Part shown: one piece after another, positions 23,381 to 33,502 of the stretch
How the letters are laid out: the number at the start of each line of letters is the position of its first letter
Numbering within the stretch: the first letter of the stretch is position 1
Assembly: GCA_027627225.1 (NCBI GenBank)
Contig: CM051032.1
Location: 64,459,137 to 64,523,136, forward strand
Source of the DNA: Congeria kusceri
Lineage: Eukaryota; Mollusca; Bivalvia; Myida; Dreissenidae
Length of the DNA: 64,000 nt
Direction: 5' to 3'
Notes under the pieces: model-generated
The model's database searches: none
What the model was told of the DNA's origin: nothing
What the model saw: the letters and a program-made list of their open reading frames with translations, nothing else
Translations under genes and position numbers: made by a program

Positions 23381-23759
23381 TTAAATTGGAAATAAACATA
23401 AATGATGTATGTATTAGACCTTTGATTTTCCATACCATTTATCCAACCATGTATCCAACCTTGAGCACATCGCAACGGCTCTAATGAACGCCGCGAGTCA
23501 TTACAGAAGCCGCATCAATTTGTATGAAACCTTGTTGCTTTTAAAAGGAGTTGTTCACATATTTTCGTATTAAATTGGAAATAAACATAAATGATGTATG
23601 TATTAGACCTTTGATTTTCCATACCATTTATCCAACCATGTATCCAACCTTGAGCACATCGCAACGGCTCTAATGAACGCCGCGAGTCATTACAGAAGCC
23701 GCATCAATTTGTATGAAACCTTGTTGCTTTTAAAAGGAGTTGTTCACATATTTTCGTAT
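23381..23759 (+). repeat. Exact tandem duplication of 189 bp
   Basis: Two head-to-tail copies (23381-23569 and 23570-23758) appear identical base for base. The second runs into a 14-A tract. The unit has no evident frame. Confidence 0.88.
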
Positions 23760-23867
23760 TAAAAAAAAAAAAAATCATTTAATGTATTATCTGCAAAAAC
23801 TAAGTTTGACTAACCCAAATCAAATATTATATAAAGAAAAAAAAATCAAAAGTTTTGCTTTCCCCTG

Positions 23868-23932
23868 GACTCGAACCACGTCCGCTGGAATCAAAAGTCT
23901 GTTGCGCTAACCACTCTGCTAGTCAGACTTAC
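23868..23932 (-). ncRNA. tRNA-like sequence (SINE head or tRNA pseudogene)
   Basis: On the minus strand TAGCAGAGTGGTTAGCGCA matches a Pol III A box and GGTTCGAGTCC a B box, with an anticodon-arm-like stretch between. A T9 run 25 bases downstream could end Pol III transcription. The acceptor and T stems do not pair well, so it is not a working tRNA. Confidence 0.5.
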
Positions 23933-23982
23933 AAACGGAATAATGAATTTTAAACGCTATGTAAGTGATACAAGTAGTCTGC

Positions 23983-26840
23983 GGTATTTAATTGACAATG
24001 TGTTAAGCCAAGAAAGCTACTACTTCATTGACTGTAAGACGATATCTGATTGACACTGTGTTAAGCCATTCAGAAAGCTACAACTTGGTTGACCGTAAGA
24101 CAATATTTGATTGACACCGTGTTTAGCCATTCAGAAAGCTACTACTCAAATGACTGTAAGACGATATTTGATTGACAATGTGTTTAGCCATTCAGAAAGC
24201 TACTACTTAATTGACTGTAAGACGATCTTTGATTGACACTGTGTTTAGCCATTCAGAAAGCTACTACTTAATTGACCGTACGACGATATTTGATTGACAA
24301 TGTGTTTAGCCATTCAGAAAGCTACGACTTGGTTGACTGTACCACGATATTTGATTGACACTGTGTTTAGCCATTCAGAAAACTACGACTTGGTTGACTG
24401 TAAGATATGTTTAGCCATTCAGAAAGCTACTACTTAACTGACCGATCAACGATATTGGATTTACATTGTGTTTAGCCATTCAGAAAGCTGTTGAGCCAGA
24501 AAGTTACTACTTATTTGTCCGTAAGACGATATTTGATTGACATACTAGTATTGAGAAAGCTACTACTTAATTGATCGTCAGACGATATCTGATTGACTTC
24601 ATTGACTGGAGGACGATATTTGATTGACACTGTGTTTAACCATTCGGAAAGCTACTACTTCATTGACTGTAAGAAGATATTTGATTGACACTGTGTTTAG
24701 CCATTCAGAAAGCTACTACTTAATTGACCGCACGCCGATATTTGATTGACACTGTGTTTGGCCATTCAGAAAGCTACGACTTGGTTGACTGTACCACGAT
24801 ATTTGATTGACACTGTGATTAGCCATTTAGAAAGCTACTACTCAAATGACTGTAAGACGATATTTGATTGACACTGCGTTTAGCCATTCAGAAAGCTACT
24901 ACTTCATTGACTGGAGGACGATATTTGATTGACACTGTGTTTAGCCATTCAGAAAGCTACGACTTGATTGACCGTAAGACGATATTTGATTGACACTGTG
25001 TTTAGCCATTCAGAAAGCTACGACTTGGTTGACCGTAATTCGATATTTGATTTATACTGTGTTTAGCCATTCAGAAAGCTACGACTTGGTTGACCGTAAG
25101 ACGATATTTGATTGACACTGTGTTTAGCCATTCAGAAAGCTACAACTTGGTTGACTGTAAGACGACCTTTGATTGATACTGTGTTTAGCCATTCAGAAAG
25201 CTACGACTTGGTTGACTGTAAGACGATCTGTGATTGACACTGTGTTTAGCCATTCAGACAGCTACGACTTAGTTGACTGTAAGACGATATTTGATTGAAA
25301 CTGTGTTTAGCCATTCAGAAAGGTACGACTTGATTGACTGTAAGATGATATTTGATTGACACTATGTTTAGCCATTCAGAAAGCTACTACTTCATTGACT
25401 GTAAGACGATATTTGATATATACTGTGTTTAGCCATTCAGAAAGCTACTACTTAACTGACCGATCGACGATATTAGATTGACACTGTCTTTAGCCATTCA
25501 GAAAGCTATGACTTGCTCGACTGTAAGACGATAGCTGATTGACACTGTGTTCAGCTAGTCAGAAAGCTACAACTTAACTGACCGTAAGACGATATTTAAT
25601 TGACACTGTGTTTAGCCATTCAGAAAGCTACTACTCAAAGGACTGTAAGACGATATTTGATTGACACTGTTTTAAGCCATTCAGAAAGCTACGAATTGGT
25701 TGACTGTAAGACGATATTTGATTGACACTGTGTTTAGCCATTCAGAAAGCTACTACTCAAATGACTGTAAGACGATATTTGATTGACACTGTGTTTAACC
25801 ATTCGGAAAGCTACTACTTCATTGACTGTAAGAAGATATTTGATTGACACTGTGTTTAGCCCTTCAGAAAGCTACGACTTGGTTGACCGTAAGACGATAT
25901 TTGATTGACACTGTGTTTAGCAATTCAGAAAGCTACGACTTGGTTGACCGTAAGACGAAATTAGATTGACACTGTGTTTAGCCATTCAGAAAGCTACTAT
26001 TTAACTGACCGATCGATGATATTTGATTGACACCGTGTTAGCCATTCAGAAAGCTACGACTTTGTTCACTGTAAGATAATATTTGATTAACATCGTGTTT
26101 AGCCATTCAGAAAGCTACTACTTAACTGACCGATCGACGATATTTGATTGACACTGTGTTTAGCCATTCAGAAGGCTACTACTCAAATGACTGTAAGACG
26201 ATATTTGATTGACACTGTGTTTAGCCATTCAGAAAGCTACGACTTGGTTGACCGTAAGACGATATTTGATTGACACTGTGTTTAGCCATTCAGAAAGCTA
26301 CTACTTGGTTGACTGTAAGACGATCTTTGATTGACACTGTGTTTAGCTATTCAGAAAGCTACTACTTAACTGACCGATCGACGATATTTGATTGACACTG
26401 TGTTTAGCCATTCAGAAAGCTACGACTTAATTGATCGTACCACGATAGTTGATTGACACTGTGTTTAGCCATTCAGAAAGCTACGACTTGGTTGACCGTA
26501 AGGCGATATTTGATTGACGCCGTGTTTAACCTTTCAGAAAGCTACTACTTGGTTGACCGTAAGACGATATTTGATTGACACTGTGTTCAGCCATTCAGAA
26601 AGCTACGAATTGGTTGACCGTAAGGCGATATTTTGATTGACGCCGTGTTTAGCCATTCAGAAAGCTACTACTTAACTGACCGATCAACGATATTGGATTT
26701 ACATTGTGTTTAGCCATTCAGAAAGCTGTTGAGCCAGAAAGTTACTACTTATTTGTCCGTAAGACGATATTTGATTGACATACTAGTATTGAGAAAGCTA
26801 CTACTTAATTGATCGTCAGACGATATCTGATTGACACTGC
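23983..26840 (+). repeat. 61-bp satellite array, about 47 units
   Basis: Monomers contain GACGATATTTGATTGACACT then GTGTTTAGCCATTCAGAAAG and CTACGACTTGGTTGACCGTA. Spacing between successive GACGATATTT motifs is 61 bp. Units vary at a few positions (tacgac/tactac, ttggttgac/ttaattgac, gaccgatcgac). A 188-bp irregular block occurs twice (24409-24597 and 26647-26835). No open frame spans it. Confidence 0.93.
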
Positions 26841-27381
26841 GTAGCGTTCCGTCAACTTCCCTCCGTAATAATTATAGGCTGTCATTGATTTTTATGTTTG
26901 TTATAAAAGTTAATGTATAGTTTCTCTGGCACCTTTCCAAAAAATCAGGAGGGACGACGAATTTTTTTTATTGAAGTATTTGTGCCTACTCTTTTCTATT
27001 GGCACTATTTAATTACTTATTAAAACAAGTAAATAAGTACATATTAAAGACAAATTTAAGTTTTAATATAAACAACATAATAATCCCTTATTATAAAATT
27101 CTAAATATAGATACATTAATTGCTCATGCTACAAACGGTCATTTTAAGCAAGCAGACGTAAAAAGGCAATCAATTTGAATGTTCATAATCAACATAAGTG
27201 CCTTGAAATTTATATACCATCATTATAAAAGTACTTCTATTGATGCAATTAAACTTTTCGTAATTCATATTTTTATAACTGTCAAAAAGAAGAATTATTT
27301 TTGCAATAAATCACCAACAAGTCTCGGAAAGGAAAACCCTACTATACTGCAACACTTTTCAATGCGGCCGGCATTTTCGTT

Positions 27382-27403
27382 TGTAACACAGGGAGGTGTT
27401 ACA
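27382..27403 (+). repeat. Collapsed 5' LTR remnant (22 bp)
   Basis: It reads TGTAACACAGGGAGG then TGTTACA. The first nine bases equal the start of the 3' LTR and the last 21 equal its end; the two share GTAACACA, so a deletion between these direct repeats explains the product exactly. The next bases lead to the primer binding site, confirming the boundary. Confidence 0.7.
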
Positions 27404-27413
27404 GGCGTTTAAG

Positions 27414-27424
27414 TGGTGCCGTGA
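27414..27424 (+). promoter_or_regulatory. Primer binding site, matching tRNA-His 3' end
   Basis: TGGTGCCGTGA is the reverse complement of TCACGGC-A-CCA, the acceptor 3' strand, discriminator and CCA of animal tRNA-His (acceptor 5' strand GCCGTGA). It lies ten bases after the LTR remnant. Pairing may continue with mismatches. Confidence 0.6.
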
Positions 27425-27481
27425 ACAGGATTATATTCTGGATGCGAACATGGGTTGTGGGCGGTCTGTGTAAACTGTAGC

Positions 27482-27905
27482 GATTGCAATGGGGACATTG
27501 GTGGACAATGTGCAATCAGTGATAGTGCGGTGGTGATTGCAATGGGGACATTGGTGGACTATGTGCAATCAGTGATAGTGCGGTTGTGATTGCAATGGGG
27601 ACATTGGTGGACAATGTGCAATAAGTGATAGCGCGGTGGTGATTGCAATGGGGACATTGGTGGACAATGTGCAATCAGTGATAGCGCGGTGGTGATTGCA
27701 ATGTGGACATTGGTGGACTATGTGCAATCAGTGATAGTGCGGTGGTGATTGCAATGTGGACATTGGTGCACAATGTGCAATCAGTGATAGTGCGGTGGTG
27801 ATTGCAATGTGGACATTGGTGGACAATGTGCAATCAGTGATAGTGCGGTGGTGATTGCAATGTGGACATTGGTGGACTATGTGCAATCAGTGGTATTGCA
27901 GTGAT
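27482..27905 (+). repeat. 53-bp tandem repeat (8 units) in retrotransposon leader
   Basis: Units begin GATTGCAATGG and recur every 53 bp between the primer site and the gag start. Each contains a two-part hairpin: outer arms GATTGCA/TGCAATC and inner arms ACATTG/CAATGT around GTGGA. Copies differ by a few bases (GGGG or GTGG, ACAATG or CTATG). Confidence 0.85.
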
Positions 27906-27991
27906 TCATTGGCTGACTTGCTGTGGCGTGTGGTGAAGACGACAACACACGTAAGTGCATCTTTTGTTATCCCTCTGCGTAATTTGGCAAC

Positions 27992-28222
27992 ATGGCAGAT
28001 CAGGCACTCACATATTTATTTAGGTCAATGAGCGGACAAATGTCTAATTTGTCCACCACTATGGGCGCTCAGGGCGTAGCGAAAACCGTTAAAAGTGTTG
28101 ATGGTAGTCAACCAAAGGAATTTAAGGGGTGGATTGGGATCAGAGAAGTTTTTTGCTTTGGCATTGGTTCCGCCGGAGCGTGCAAATGGGAACGTTTCCC
28201 ACCTGTAGAATCCGGGAAGTAA
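27992..28222 (+). pseudogene. gag N-terminal fragment
   Basis: The frame starts MADQALTYLFRSMSGQMSNL and reaches QPKEFKGWI, a gag-like 'P-x-x-F-x-G/E-W-I' opening seen in Gypsy-type elements. After this the frame runs into unrelated residues and stops, consistent with an internal deletion. The ATG is the first after the leader repeats. Confidence 0.5.
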
Positions 28223-28329
28223 AATGTACAAACAGGAAGCTAACACAAATTTTTATTAAGATGGCTGGTATTATTGAAACATTTAGTAAACAACATTTTA
28301 GAGCAATAATTAGAACTGTAATATTTGTA

Positions 28330-28640
28330 ATTGATAGGCGTGTATATGAGGGTCTTAAAACGAAACCGAAATTACGAAAACCTAGTCTTGATTTAGCCAC
28401 AGCTGGAAATACTCCCCTTTCTGTTGATTGTTTTGCAAACATTGAATTCTCGATTGATGGTAAACGTTTGACTCATAAAGTCTATGATGTCAGAAATCTA
28501 AGCAAAAAGTTTCTTTTGGGCGCATCATTTGAATATGGTTACCATAGAGACGAGCAAGGCTTGGTTCTCATAAATTCGATAATTAGGCGTCCCAAGCATC
28601 ATAAGATACCGGTGTGGTTAAAAATTTCAACAGGTAAGCT
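28330..28640 (+). pseudogene. Retropepsin C-terminal fragment
   Basis: Within an open frame (28129-28842) residues read LDLATAGNTPLSV, IEFSIDGKRLTHKVYDVRNL and FLLGASF. This is the second half of a retroviral-type aspartic protease (the FLLGASF block corresponds to I-L-G-x-D-F). The catalytic D-T/S-G half is absent. The frame then crosses into LINE sequence. Confidence 0.55.
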
Positions 28641-28699
28641 GTTAGTGCGGGTTAACAACTGTTGCTCTTATCAAGCCATTAACGTTTGCCAACGTAGTA

Positions 28700-30960
28700 A
28701 GAGTAGATACGTCAGGTGTATTCAGAGGACTTCTGTTATTTTAACTCAGAAAATTCTACTTTCCCTGAACTTGATAAACCTATATCTGTCGAGGAAGTTA
28801 TTTTGCAATAAAGCATTTGAAACGAAACAAATCACCGGGTAGCGACTGTATTTTAAACGAATATTTTTTAGAATGCAGCGATATTCTATCTAACCATTTG
28901 TGTGATTTATTTAACGGTATATTTTTATCTGGTTATTTTCCGGATAAATGGACAGAAGGAGTAATTATTCCCCTGCATAAGAAGGGCCCTGTTAACGATG
29001 TAAATAACTACAGAGGGATTACACTAGTCAGTTGTTTCTCAAAAGTATTTACCACTATTTTGAATAAGCGCATCGTAACATTTTGTAATGAAAATAACAG
29101 TATCTCGGATGCGCAGTTTGGTTTTAGGAAGGGTTGCTCCACAGTGGATACTATTTATATATTGATGTCAATTGTGCAAAATTATTTAAATCAAAATAAA
29201 CGCTTATATGTAATATACGTGGACATGTTAAAATGCTATGATAGTAGCTATCGTAATGCGCTATGGTTAAAATTATATAAGTCGGGTATACAGGGTAAAT
29301 TGCTTAGAATAGTGAAAGATATGTATACACATGTTAAATCATGCGTTAAATCATGTACATCATACTCAGATTATTTTAATTATGCAGTAGGCGTAAGACA
29401 AGGGGAGGTAATGTCGCCGATGCTGTTTTCTTTGTTTGTTGAGGACTTGGAACTTTACCTTCAAGATAGCATTAACTCTGGTTTAAATCTTGATGAAATT
29501 GTGTTGATTTTACTATTATTTGCCGATGACATGGCTATTTTAGGCAAAACACCGGAAGAAATTAAATCGCATTTAGATAAATTATATTTATATTGTAATT
29601 CTTGGGGTCTAAATGTTAACACCACAAAAACAAAAATAATGGTTTTTAGAAAGAGAGGGGGGTTAAAACGAGGTGAGAAATGGACATACAATGGCAACGA
29701 ATTTGAAGTAGTTGATAGTTTTAACTATCTAGGTACAGTAATAAGCTATACTGGGAGTTTTAAACTGAACCAGGAACATTTAGTTGGTAAAGCCCTTAAG
29801 GCAATGAATACTTTATTGTATAAATGCAAGGAATTTGACATAAAACCAAAATTATTTTGCCAGTTATTTTACTCTTTCGTAGGTTCTATATTGAATTATA
29901 CATCTGAAATATGGGGTTTCATAAAATCAAACGATATAGAACGTATTCATTTGAAATTTTGTAAAAGATTGCTACATGTTAGGATAAACACATGCAATGT
30001 TGCTGTATATGGAGAATTAGGTAGATATCCTTTGTATATAAACAGGTTTGTGAAAATTATTAAGTATTGGTTTAAAATTCTTGGCAGTAAAAATATCATC
30101 GTCCAGGTTGTTTATAAACAAGCTCTGAGTGATTGTTATAAAGGTTATACAAACTGGGTATCGAATGTTAGAAAGTTGTTAAATGATTATGGTTTTAGTT
30201 TTGTATTTGATAATCCCAATTCTGTACAAAGTAGCAGTTTTATTAATGAATTCAAATGTAGACTGGTTGACAATTTTAAACAAGACTGGTACGGTAAAAT
30301 TAGCAACAGCTCTGTGTTATATATGTATAAACACGTTAAAACTACTTTAGAGTATGAAGCATACTTAGATTTACTTCCAAGACGTTTGCGCTTATTTTTT
30401 GTCCGACTAAGGGTTTCAGTACATCCTTTAAGAATACAAACTGGCAGATACTCTAGAAATAACATAACAAGGAATCAACGTTATTGTTTGTGTTGTAATG
30501 ATATGGACATAGAAGATGAATATCATTTTATTTGCGTATGCAGTTGTTACACCGTACTAAGGAAGAAATACATTAACCGTATTTTATATGTTAATCCATC
30601 TGTATATAAATTCCATCAGTTATTAGCTTCATGTGACAAATCCATCTTATTAAATGTATGTAAATACATCAAAGAAGCATTAGTTATTAGAAATTCGATC
30701 ATAAATGAAACTGTGTAGTTAATTGTCCTTACCACCTTTGCTTTCTTTGTTTGTTGTTTATTTTGTTGTTTTGTGTTGCTTGTTTTTTGTTGTAATATTG
30801 CATTAGTTGACCGATTGTGTGTGTCTGACCTTGTTTGGTTATATACATTTTTGCTCGTTCTACCTAATAACGTGACAGGAAAGAATATTTGTATTAATGT
30901 ATGAAGACGATGTACTATTGTATAAGTCTGAATAAACTGTCTGTCTGTCTGTCTGTCTGT
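28700..30960 (+). mobile_element. 5'-truncated LINE (non-LTR retrotransposon) nested in the LTR element
   Basis: The LINE holds a reverse transcriptase frame, a short 3' UTR and ends AATAAA followed by a (CTGT)n run of about six units at 30937-30960, a tail typical of some LINE groups. No endonuclease domain is seen upstream, so the copy is 5'-truncated near 28700; the exact left junction is uncertain. It separates the protease remnant from the env region of the host element. Confidence 0.75.
28817..30718 (+). CDS. LINE reverse transcriptase ORF (633 aa, 5'-truncated)
   Basis: The protein would copy LINE RNA at a nicked target site. Visible blocks: RNKSPGSDCILNEYFL (RT motif 0/1), VIIPLHKKG and NNYRGITL, QFGFRKGCSTVD, IYVDMLKCYDS (first catalytic Asp), GVRQGEVMSPMLFSLF, and LFADDMAIL (catalytic FADD). 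The C terminus has a Cys/His cluster CLCCNDMDIEDEYHFICVC. The frame is open for 633 codons. Upstream, PELDKPISVEEVI continues the domain in another frame, so a one-base deletion near 28806 breaks the natural N terminus. Clade is not certain; it resembles jockey/L2-type LINEs. Confidence 0.9.
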   Translation: MKRNKSPGSDCILNEYFLECSDILSNHLCDLFNGIFLSGYFPDKWTEGVIIPLHKKGPVNDVNNYRGITLVSCFSKVFTTILNKRIVTFCNENNSISDAQFGFRKGCSTVDTIYILMSIVQNYLNQNKRLYVIYVDMLKCYDSSYRNALWLKLYKSGIQGKLLRIVKDMYTHVKSCVKSCTSYSDYFNYAVGVRQGEVMSPMLFSLFVEDLELYLQDSINSGLNLDEIVLILLLFADDMAILGKTPEEIKSHLDKLYLYCNSWGLNVNTTKTKIMVFRKRGGLKRGEKWTYNGNEFEVVDSFNYLGTVISYTGSFKLNQEHLVGKALKAMNTLLYKCKEFDIKPKLFCQLFYSFVGSILNYTSEIWGFIKSNDIERIHLKFCKRLLHVRINTCNVAVYGELGRYPLYINRFVKIIKYWFKILGSKNIIVQVVYKQALSDCYKGYTNWVSNVRKLLNDYGFSFVFDNPNSVQSSSFINEFKCRLVDNFKQDWYGKISNSSVLYMYKHVKTTLEYEAYLDLLPRRLRLFFVRLRVSVHPLRIQTGRYSRNNITRNQRYCLCCNDMDIEDEYHFICVCSCYTVLRKKYINRILYVNPSVYKFHQLLASCDKSILLNVCKYIKEALVIRNSIINETV

Positions 30961-31458
30961 ATTCAACCCAATTAGGCGAGAACAAGGTTTTCAGTTTGAG
31001 AAGGTAGGTCTTCCACCCAGGTATACACAACAGGTCATTGACCTTTTGTCCGGGAATAAGGGCCGTTTTGTCAGTCTCAGTTATTAGGAAAATAAATAAT
31101 CGCGAAAAACGTGCACTACTTTCTTTTGTGGGTAAATCGTGTAGCCATAGAGATGTAAAATATTGTTCGGTTGAGAGTCCTCTTTATTCAGTTATTATTA
31201 GGGATGTCAACGGCTACCAAAATTGGTATCCGGTTATTCGTATGTAATATCTGGATACTATCCGGATAACAGTATAGATCGGCATTGGTGGCCGGAATCT
31301 GGCACATGTTAAAGTTGCAAAATTAAGTTCACATCTAGACGATACTTCTATTTTGAAAACACAATGCTATTTGATTACTGAAAAAAAAAGTACATGTAAC
31401 AAACTACGTCGATTTCTGTTCGTAAATTGTGCGTTTTGTTTGTTTTGAATAACTTATT

Positions 31459-31974
31459 TTGGGGAATAGCTGTATGATAAATTTATTCACGGATGGTGAT
31501 TATGAACGGTTTTGTACCACAACTGTTACCAAAAAAAATTTACCATTAGCATTAAAAATAAGGGCAAATAACTGGGTAATTATCTCCAGGGAGAGCTTGA
31601 AACTTGTCTACGTATGTGGTGCACACCATACGGAGATAATTAGTTCCCCCTTTGACATAATTAATCTGGAGCAATGTATTGCTACGAATAAATACTTTAC
31701 CTTACGTTCGCCATATGTAGCGGGAAATATGCACATGCCTGAACAACACTCGTTTGATTTGCAAGCAGCACATTTTTCTACAAGCGTTATCTGGGACAAG
31801 TTCAATTACACTTTCCCGGAAATGACAGAAATTGAGATTCCGGATAATTTGCCAGAAATAAAAGATTTGCCTATAGACACTTCAGTACGGGAATTGAAAT
31901 CAATTAACGTTGCCAAAACATTGGGTAAAAAGTCGTTTAGTTGTTGTTTTATGTTAGCCTGGGTCTTGCTCTAG
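31459..31974 (+). pseudogene. Envelope-like ectodomain frame of LTR element
   Basis: A 171-residue frame in the env position, between pol-type sequence and the 3' LTR. It has spaced cysteines and hydrophobic segments but no intact signal peptide. It overlaps in a different frame the transmembrane frame that begins at 31941, so a frameshift separates the two parts. Recognition rests on position and the following membrane anchor rather than on a firm motif. Confidence 0.45.
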
Positions 31975-32258
31975 TGGTGGTAATTATAATATTAGTTTGT
32001 TGTTTTAAAGCACAAGCAAAAATGCTATTGACCTGTATGCCAATTTTTTTACGGCGGCGGACGACTAAGGCGCGCAATGTACCGGTTCGCTCTGATGTCG
32101 AGCTCCAAACCAGGGAGACTGACGAGAACCCACTGTCAGCCGCTACTGCGCCGGTCAATGAAAACGTAGAACCTTCGAGGACGCTCAGGGAACGGCTCTA
32201 TCCTTGCTTATTCATGAGCACGGGCGATGGTGCCGCTCATGAAGAAACTAAACTGTAA
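31941..32258 (+). pseudogene. Envelope-like transmembrane and cytoplasmic tail frame
   Basis: It starts with a strongly hydrophobic stretch (LGLALVVVIIILVCCF) followed by basic residues (RRRTTKAR) and a charged tail, the usual layout of a single-pass membrane anchor. It overlaps the preceding frame by 34 bp and lies about 0.9 kb before the 3' LTR. Confidence 0.45.
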
Positions 32259-32462
32259 CTGTATTATATTTTATGAGAACGAGTGAAAATGCCACTCATA
32301 AAGATGAAGACACCGACCGTGAAGTGTTTTTTTATCTTTATATAGTTGTAATTGTACGAACTGTAATTGCAAAAGACCGCACACGTGTTTATCTGAACAT
32401 TAGCACCACATACCGTAATGAGCACCAGCGACTGCTGATTAGGTCGAAATGCGTTACCGAGA

Positions 32463-32858
32463 TTGCCGCCATTGGAAAGTTACCATTTCCATTTGGCTTT
32501 CCAGAAGCTAAATACCACCCGCTATCGCAGTCCAACAACTATTGGGAAAGCGGACCGAAATGTTGGTAGCTGTCGCCATGCCAGAGTAACACAATTCGCA
32601 AAGCCGAGTGCAGACACGCGAGTGCCTACGCTAGAGACGGATGTCGGGAGTAAATACCATCAGGCGGCGTTAAAAGCTGCGAGTCGTGAGCGGTATCCTG
32701 CCGTTGGCGTGGTTCGACCGATGAAGCCATTGTACAGCGCTGGTCCAGGACGTATCTTTCTCGGCATTCAGGCGTTGCAGCTGCCGCAAAGACAACAAGG
32801 AATTTCGAGTCGGGGTCCGGATTCGAGCACCGACCCGGAAATAAGCACCATCGATTAA
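32463..32858 (+). CDS. Uncharacterised ORF between env-like region and 3' LTR
   Basis: A 131-codon frame in the same frame as the membrane-anchor ORF, GC-richer than the surroundings and rich in Arg, Pro and Ser, ending SSTDPEISTID. I do not recognise a domain. It may be an accessory frame of the element, a remnant of a longer env, or chance. Confidence 0.25.
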   Translation: MPPLESYHFHLAFQKLNTTRYRSPTTIGKADRNVGSCRHARVTQFAKPSADTRVPTLETDVGSKYHQAALKAASRERYPAVGVVRPMKPLYSAGPGRIFLGIQALQLPQRQQGISSRGPDSSTDPEISTID

Positions 32859-33125
32859 CTTGTACCAGTATTAAACATTAGTGTGGAGTGTGACCAGTAG
32901 ACGCGTGTGGGACTTCCAAATATTGCAATATCGAACTGTTAATACTGTCATTAAGTAATTGATGTAGCCGGAATTATATGAAATAAAAATGTTGCATGCT
33001 ATAAACTTAATCTCGGATTTTTATTGATATGTTGTGGGCATACTATTGATGTTATAATAATACTACGGCGACCTATTGTGTTCAAGTTTTGGGTCTAGTA
33101 ATTTTACTGGGTAAAATTCCTTTCT

Positions 33126-33139
33126 AAAAAGGGGACGAA
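33126..33139 (+). promoter_or_regulatory. Polypurine tract
   Basis: AAAAAGGGGACGAA, immediately before the TG that opens the 3' LTR; this is the expected place of plus-strand priming. Confidence 0.65.
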
Positions 33140-33374
33140 TGTAACACAATACTGTCTTGCATATACATGTGATGGGTGTGCTATAGGTAGCACGGCATTG
33201 GAGCAAAGGAACCACGGGTGTATGATGTAGTCGCTGCATGACTTTAGCTAGGTGTAGCATTAGAGAGAAGAGAGTTCTTTCCTAGCCTCCGTAGCTATTA
33301 GACGTAGACAATAAAATGTAAACCACTATACGATCTTGAGTTGTGAATAGATGGTAACACAGGGAGGTGTTACA
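33140..33374 (+). repeat. 3' LTR (235 bp)
   Basis: It starts TGTAACACAATACTG and ends GTAACACAGGGAGG then TGTTACA; the first and last eight bases are a perfect inverted repeat. AATAAA at 33310-33315 is a plausible polyadenylation signal. The flank begins ATTTTC, and ATTTTC also lies three bases before the left LTR remnant, a possible but imperfect target duplication. Confidence 0.75.
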
Positions 33375-33502
33375 ATTTTCTTCCAAAAAATATGGAATGC
33401 TATTATAAAACAAGCAAAAGCACCTACGAAACAAAAGTTTAAATCAACAAATATACAATATAAAGATTCTCAATCGAATATGACGTCATTAGTAACGTCA
33501 AA

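Larger units (their letters stand above)
27382..33374 (+). mobile_element. Deleted env-bearing LTR retrotransposon (Gypsy-like), interrupted by a LINE
   Basis: The right end is a 235-bp LTR (33140-33374) that starts TGTAACAC, ends GTGTTACA, and follows a purine tract. The left end is a 22-bp LTR remnant (27382-27403) followed by a primer binding site at 27414. Between them are a 53-bp repeat leader, a gag start (27992), a piece of retropepsin (about 28350-28620), a LINE insertion, and env-like frames near the 3' end. Reverse transcriptase, RNase H and integrase of this element are not visible, so it cannot move by itself. Class is firm; the Gypsy-like assignment rests on the protease fragment and env position. 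Confidence 0.75.

Noticed and set aside
23983..26840. CRISPR-like array
   Set aside because: The repeat is a continuous 61-bp monomer with no unique spacers, in a eukaryotic genome.
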